From: Fennellomyces sp. T-0311
Lineage: Eukaryota; Mucoromycota; Mucoromycetes; Mucorales; Lichtheimiaceae
DNA: 64,000 nt
Direction: 5' to 3'
Assembly: GCA_025266875.1 (NCBI GenBank)
Contig: JALLLT010000014.1
Location: 868,001 to 932,000, forward strand
In this document: positions 58,171 through 64,000 of the stretch, one piece after another
Layout: each line of letters opens with the position of its first letter
Numbering within the stretch: position 1 is the first letter of the stretch
Position numbers and translations under genes: made by a program
Notes under the pieces: model-generated
Database searches by the model: none
What the model saw: only the letters and a program-made list of their open reading frames with translations
Told to the model about the DNA's origin: nothing

Positions 58171-59349
58171 ATGTCCACCGAATTGCCCTTCAAAGTATTG
58201 ACCTTCGACCCCAAGGAATCGTCCAAGAAGATTGATGGTGCTGCCATCATTGTAAGACGAACCCGAAAAAACCATCCTGTGCAATGAGTTAATCAAAACC
58301 GAAAACAGGTTCTTCAAGAATGGTGGGGTATCAATGACCAGATCAAGGAACACGCTCAGCGTATTGCCAACTACACCGGTGCACGCACTGTTGTTCCCGA
58401 TTTGTATAAGGGCAAGATTGGCTTGACTGCCGAGGTAAGAGCATCATACACGCCTTTTTCCTCGGTGGTTGCATGGTTGACATGGGCTATGTAGGAAGCA
58501 AGCCACTTGATGACCAACTTGGACTGGAAGGTCGCCATTGATGAGATCGAAGTGTTGGCCAAGTCCTTGGTTGCTGAGGGATATACGTAAGTAGTTATGG
58601 AAACTGCAGTGTGGGGTGAGAAAGTGATCGAGAAAGAAAGAGCCGTATTTGGGATCATTATTGCAAAGTGACAGTGAAAAAGTGGGGAGATTTACTCACG
58701 GTATTCTCTGTATAGCAAACTCGGTGCCATCGGCTTCTGCATGGGTGGTGGTCTCTCGCTTGCTTTGGCCACCCAGCTGACCAGCCCTCCCTTGAAGGCT
58801 GCTGTCACTTGTACGTTTGCATGGAAATCGATGCGGAAAGGGGATGACTAATTGATTCGTGTGTTATTTTGCGATCAGGCTATGGTACTACACCCGATAC
58901 TTTTGACGTTTCCAAGATCACGAGTGCCACAGCCGTTCAGGGCCATTTCGGTGGCCAGGTACATTCTTGACTAAAATGATATAGCTATTAATTTGCTGAC
59001 TCACGCTGTTCCCTTATTAAGGACAAGATGGAAGGTTTCAGTGATCCTGCAGCTGGTGAGTTGTGACCTAATTTGGTGATGTTGTCTTGGGCAAATGTGC
59101 TGATGTTTTGTGATACGTCTTTGATTAGCTAACAAGTTGGAGGCCAGCTTGAAAAATGCATCCGATGTTAATATCTATCGCTATGCTGACCAAGGTCACG
59201 CCTTCTTGAATACTGACGACTGGAGCGTTGAGAAGCGCAAGGAACTTGGTTTCGTCAGCAAGGATATTGATCCTGTATCATACGAGCAGTCCATTCGTGA
59301 TGAGGCCTGGAGCAGAATCTACACTTTCTTCATTAAGCATCTTGCGTAA
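58171..59349 (+). CDS. Dienelactone hydrolase-family protein
   Basis: Seven exons, 58171-58251, 58309-58434, 58495-58586, 58716-58810, 58879-58958, 59022-59055 and 59129-59349, sum to 242 aa, the usual size of the family. It is an alpha/beta hydrolase: VLQEWWGINDQIKEHAQRIA near the oxyanion site, the nucleophile elbow GFCMGGG (Cys as nucleophile, as in dienelactone hydrolase), GHFGGQD with the acid residue, and the catalytic His in YADQGHAFLN. Bacterial relatives open dienelactones in aromatic breakdown; fungal copies are common, cytosolic and of uncertain substrate. Introns are 57-73 bp except the third (129 bp). The ATG at 58171 gives a compact start with no signal peptide. The family is sure, the substrate is not. 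Confidence 0.9.
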
Positions 59350-60145
59350 GTTTTTTTTATCTTGCTGAAAAAAAAAGCAAAATAAAGCCTATTTCCTCAA
59401 TCTGACTTGTCGTGTGTTAGTATTTCGTCCCCCCGGTTGTAAGACATTTGGATGAGGGATTTTTCTAAATTAGCTATATTTTCCTTATATAATTTTTCCC
59501 ACCCACAAGATAAACGAGATGATATGATAACGTCAAAACACGACGTCGTATGTCATAGACCCCATGAAGAACTAGCGAAGGGGGAGTTTGGTGGAGCACA
59601 AATGGGGGGAGCGCTCCGCTACAGTGTTAACTGCGAGCAAATGAACCACGGGAAAACGAGTGAGTCATGGCTGGCGAACAATAAAATGCAAGCTGATTTG
59701 ATATCTGAGTCACAATGTCTCCACGAATTGAACATAATCCGAAAGGAACCATAGAAAATATCGACACGTCTATCTGGACGATCGGCGAGGAGTTACCCAG
59801 GAATATACCGTCACTTAGAGGAACATTCCCTTGCGTCTACATTCGGCCGTTGCATTTTCAAAACGGAATCGTGGGAAGTTTGCACCACAAGTGTGAGAAA
59901 ACTTAATCGCTTGGCAGCTACTTGTTCGCATGTTTGGAACTTCCTTTTTGCTCCGATTAAAACCATTTTCGGGTCCATATGATCTCTAGCTTCTACTATT
60001 TCCCTTTTAAGTAACCTGACGCCCATTATTATTGGACGCCGGGGTCCACCCGTAAAGTAGAAGAAAAAAGGAAAAAAAAATATTTTCGCTATATAAAGAG
60101 CAATACCGGCCCATCCGAACACAAAATTTCAATTGTTAGTTTTGG
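59350..60145. other. Spacer between hydrolase and transporter genes
   Basis: Holds the 3' end of the hydrolase gene and the promoter of the transporter. The ORF at 59452-59754 has no recognised motif and AT-rich third positions. A tatataaaga box lies about 50 bp upstream of the transporter start, near 60090. Confidence 0.45.
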
Positions 60146-61581
60146 ATGTCAATCAGTGAAAAGAAGGCCTCGGCCGAATACGCCCCATCGGAAACTCGCG
60201 AAGTCTACAGTGGTATGGCATTAAACCGTTGCTGCCTGTTCACTAGAATTAACTTAATTTCCTTTTTTCTCTATAGACTATGAGTACAACTATAAAGAAT
60301 CCGGACACGTAGAAGATGTCGACCGTACAAACGCTGGCTCTGCCTTTTTGGCTTACTTTAACGTCGTCTGCGTTATTGCTGGTACTGGTACTCTCGGTCT
60401 ACCCCTTGCTTTAAAGCAGGGTGGTTGGATTGGTATCCTGATCCTGTTCCTTGCCTGGTTCATGTCCACTGTACGTTACTGCAAACAAAAAGCAAACCAA
60501 AAAAAAAAAAAAAAAAAACGACTAAAGAACGATATAGTACACTGGTATCATCCTTATTCGATGCTTATACGCCAAACCACCAACCCGCCTTACAAACTAC
60601 AAGGACATTGCTACCACAGCATTCGGCGCCCTCGGAGGCTGGGTAGTTTTTTTCTTCAACGCCTGGATTTTACTCGGTGCTCCCGTTCTGTACATGGTGC
60701 TTAGCGGCGACAACTTGAACCAGCTGTGCGAAAATACTGCTGGTGAAATTGGTCCCCTTCCATGGACGATCATTTCGTGTGTCATTGTTGCTATTCCTTT
60801 CATTATCGTCAAGAACATGAAGGAAGTTGCTGTTATGAGTGCATTTGGTGCTATTGCTACTCTCGTTACCGTTGTTATTGTCCTCGTCATGGCATGTATC
60901 GACCAGAAGAATTACCCCGACGTTCACCACGACAACGTCATCTGGGATCAGTTCCCCATCGCCCTCAGCACTATTTCCTTCAGTTTTGGCGGTAACGCTG
61001 TATATCCCCACGTCGAAGCCTCAATGAAGAATCCCAAGCGATGGCCATGGGTTGCCGCTGCCGGTTTGGGTACTTGCGCAGCCATGTACTTCATGACTGC
61101 TATCCCAGGTTACTACATCTATGGTGAACACGTCGTTTCGCCCATCTACAACACGATTCCTCACGGTGTTCCACGTATCATCGCCGTCGTTTTGATGACC
61201 GTTCACGTCCTCTTTGCTGCACCTATCCTCGTCACTTCCTTTGCCTTGGATATTGAAGATATGCTCAACGTGACCGTTGAACGATTCGGCAAATTCTTCG
61301 AGTTTGTTATTCGCGCCTGCATTCGCATTTTCATCATGGTCGTTGTCGGTGTTCTCGCGTGTACCGTTCCTCACTTTGACTTGCTCATGAGTCTGATTGG
61401 CTCTTTCGCCAACTGTGGCTTGATCTTTATTTTCCCTGTCATTTTCTACTTTAAGCTCACCGGTATCCGCAACAAACCGATCTACGAACTGGCCTGGTGT
61501 GCTCTCATCGTCCTCCTCGGTATTGTCGGTCTCATTTTCGGCACCATTGACGCTATCCGCGGCTTAATCAACGCGTACTAA
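60146..61581 (+). CDS. Amino-acid transporter, AAAP (AVT-like) family
   Basis: Three exons, 60146-60212, 60277-60470 and 60538-61581, encode 434 aa. After a polar N-terminus (about 45 residues) come roughly ten or eleven membrane spans. The first carries the family signature, NVVCVIAGTGTLGLPLALKQGGW. Later spans include WTIISCVIVAIPFIIVKNM, FGAIATLVTVVIVLVMA, the conserved FSFGGNAVYPHVEASMKNP, and AAMYFMTAIPGYYIYGEHV. Fungal members move neutral or other amino acids across the vacuolar or plasma membrane with protons. Intron 2 contains an 18-19 base A run (about 60500-60518) that may be prone to sequencing error. Both intron phases are fixed by the uninterrupted spans. Substrate cannot be told by eye. 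Confidence 0.9.
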
Positions 61582-62356
61582 TAGAAAGCCTTTTCCCTAT
61601 CTATTTCTCTTTTATCAGTTGTGTATATATTAGTCATTATCCTCAATACCCTTATTTATGTTGTACAATATACAGGATTTTCTTAAATTGACTATATTAA
61701 CTCGAATTGTACAAGTGTTGTTACCATGAAGACTAAAATGCACGCTGTGCGTCATACACAGTTTCTTTTTTTGGCGATGCTGCACCGAACATGCGAGAAT
61801 TATCCATATCAGCCGTTACTATTGATAATGATACGATTTCTTGAAAGGGAGTTGATCGATCGTGCACAAGCACGATCGTCGTTCGATACAGGCACGTCGT
61901 TATGACAAATCACCCGAGGACAACATACTCCGGGGTTACATACTCCCTGGCCTGATGACAACATTTCGTTATGGGCCGATCAGATAACAAATAGGCCAAC
62001 ATGCATTATGAACGATTCTCGGATGATCGAATTCTCTTTTATATAATTATAAAACAACCACAACCGACAATGAAAAGCAAAAGGGTGATTTTTTTTGGAA
62101 GTCTATATATAAGCAATATAATATATGAGTGTAATCTGATTGCAATTGCATAACAAACGAAAAAAGAAAACGATAACCAAGGTAATACGAGAGGAAAAGA
62201 GGAAAAAGGATGGATGATTCTTTTGGTGTATGGGTGTCGTGATGAATGCGCGTGTAAGAAAATAAAAAAATGTTTTTTTGAGAGGGGGAAAATATTTTCA
62301 CAGCTTCAAAGGGACAAAGTGTGCGCGCGCATCACGCCCAAATCCTTGTTCCTTTT
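61582..62356. other. Convergent intergenic spacer
   Basis: Contains the 3' ends of two convergent genes. The only structured element is a perfect 9-bp inverted repeat at 61857-61878 (cgatcgtgc, acaa, gcacgatcg), with two nearby acatactcc copies at about 61920-61950. No gene. Confidence 0.45.
61857..61878. repeat. Perfect 9-bp inverted repeat
   Basis: cgatcgtgc and gcacgatcg are separated by acaa. It lies about 280 bp past the transporter stop and is not followed by a T run, so it is more likely a protein-binding palindrome or chance than a terminator. Confidence 0.6.

Positions 62357-64000
<1,644 letters not shown>

Noticed and set aside
57858..58250. 130-codon minus-strand ORF
   Set aside because: It overlaps the promoter and first exon of the hydrolase gene on the opposite strand, and its end is the mirror of that exon.

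Overview
This is eukaryotic nuclear DNA from a filamentous fungus. Almost every gene is broken by short introns of about 50-80 bp with GTAAGT-like donors and (C/T)AG acceptors, and intergenic spaces are moderate and AT-richer than the exons. The gene set is fungal: a SLM-type BAR-PH protein, PPX1, LSB5, COX12, QCR2 and P2D (ENA-like) P-type ATPases. The mix, plus the relic of a Tnp2/Plavaka-like transposase of a kind familiar from zygomycetes, points to an early-diverging fungus, most likely Mucoromycota. That placement is an inference, not a proof. I rebuilt the gene models exon by exon; in every complete intact model the exon lengths sum to a multiple of three.

Layout. 1-3.5 kb: an edge-truncated membrane protein (-), mitochondrial ribosomal protein uS15m (-) and exopolyphosphatase PPX1 (+). 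3.5-12.3 kb: a gene-poor, repeat-bearing stretch with ribosomal protein P2 (+) as its only clear intact gene, then a decayed cut-and-paste transposase and a decayed agmatinase/arginase-family gene. 12.3-21.5 kb: a 14-exon type II membrane dipeptidyl aminopeptidase (-), an Alba-like protein starting with a PAM2 motif (-), RNase P subunit RPP14 (+) and a SLM1/2-like BAR-PH protein (-) with an apparent one-base frameshift. 21.9-29 kb: two tandem P2D cation ATPases (+). 29-38 kb: COX12 (-), a COPI-associated tetraspan protein with a 10-nt microexon (-), glutathione reductase (-), a repeat region with hairpin GC clusters, and QCR2 (-). 38-49 kb: a long gap with a dispersed repeat, a GNL1-like circularly permuted GTPase (+), an LSB5-like VHS-GAT protein (+), an unidentified gene relic, and a coiled-coil protein with a dynein-adaptor CC1 box and a C-terminal membrane anchor (+). 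49-64 kb: an 89-aa orphan (-), a 1481-aa golgin (-), a 4 kb gap, a dienelactone hydrolase-family protein (+), an AAAP amino-acid transporter (+), and a DED1-type DEAD-box helicase running off the right edge (-).

There is no operon logic, as expected for a fungus, but some jobs overlap. uS15m, COX12 and QCR2 serve mitochondrial translation and respiration. The golgin, the COPI-associated protein, the Ste13/Dap2-like peptidase and LSB5 act in the Golgi-endosome system. The CC1-box protein may link a membrane to dynein. P2, RPP14, GNL1, DED1 and perhaps the Alba/PAM2 protein belong to ribosome, tRNA or mRNA biology. The most novel candidates are the tail-anchored CC1-box protein, the golgin whose tail recalls GRASP-binding golgins, and the PAM2-Alba protein. 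No tRNA, rRNA, snRNA or CRISPR locus was recognised by eye.
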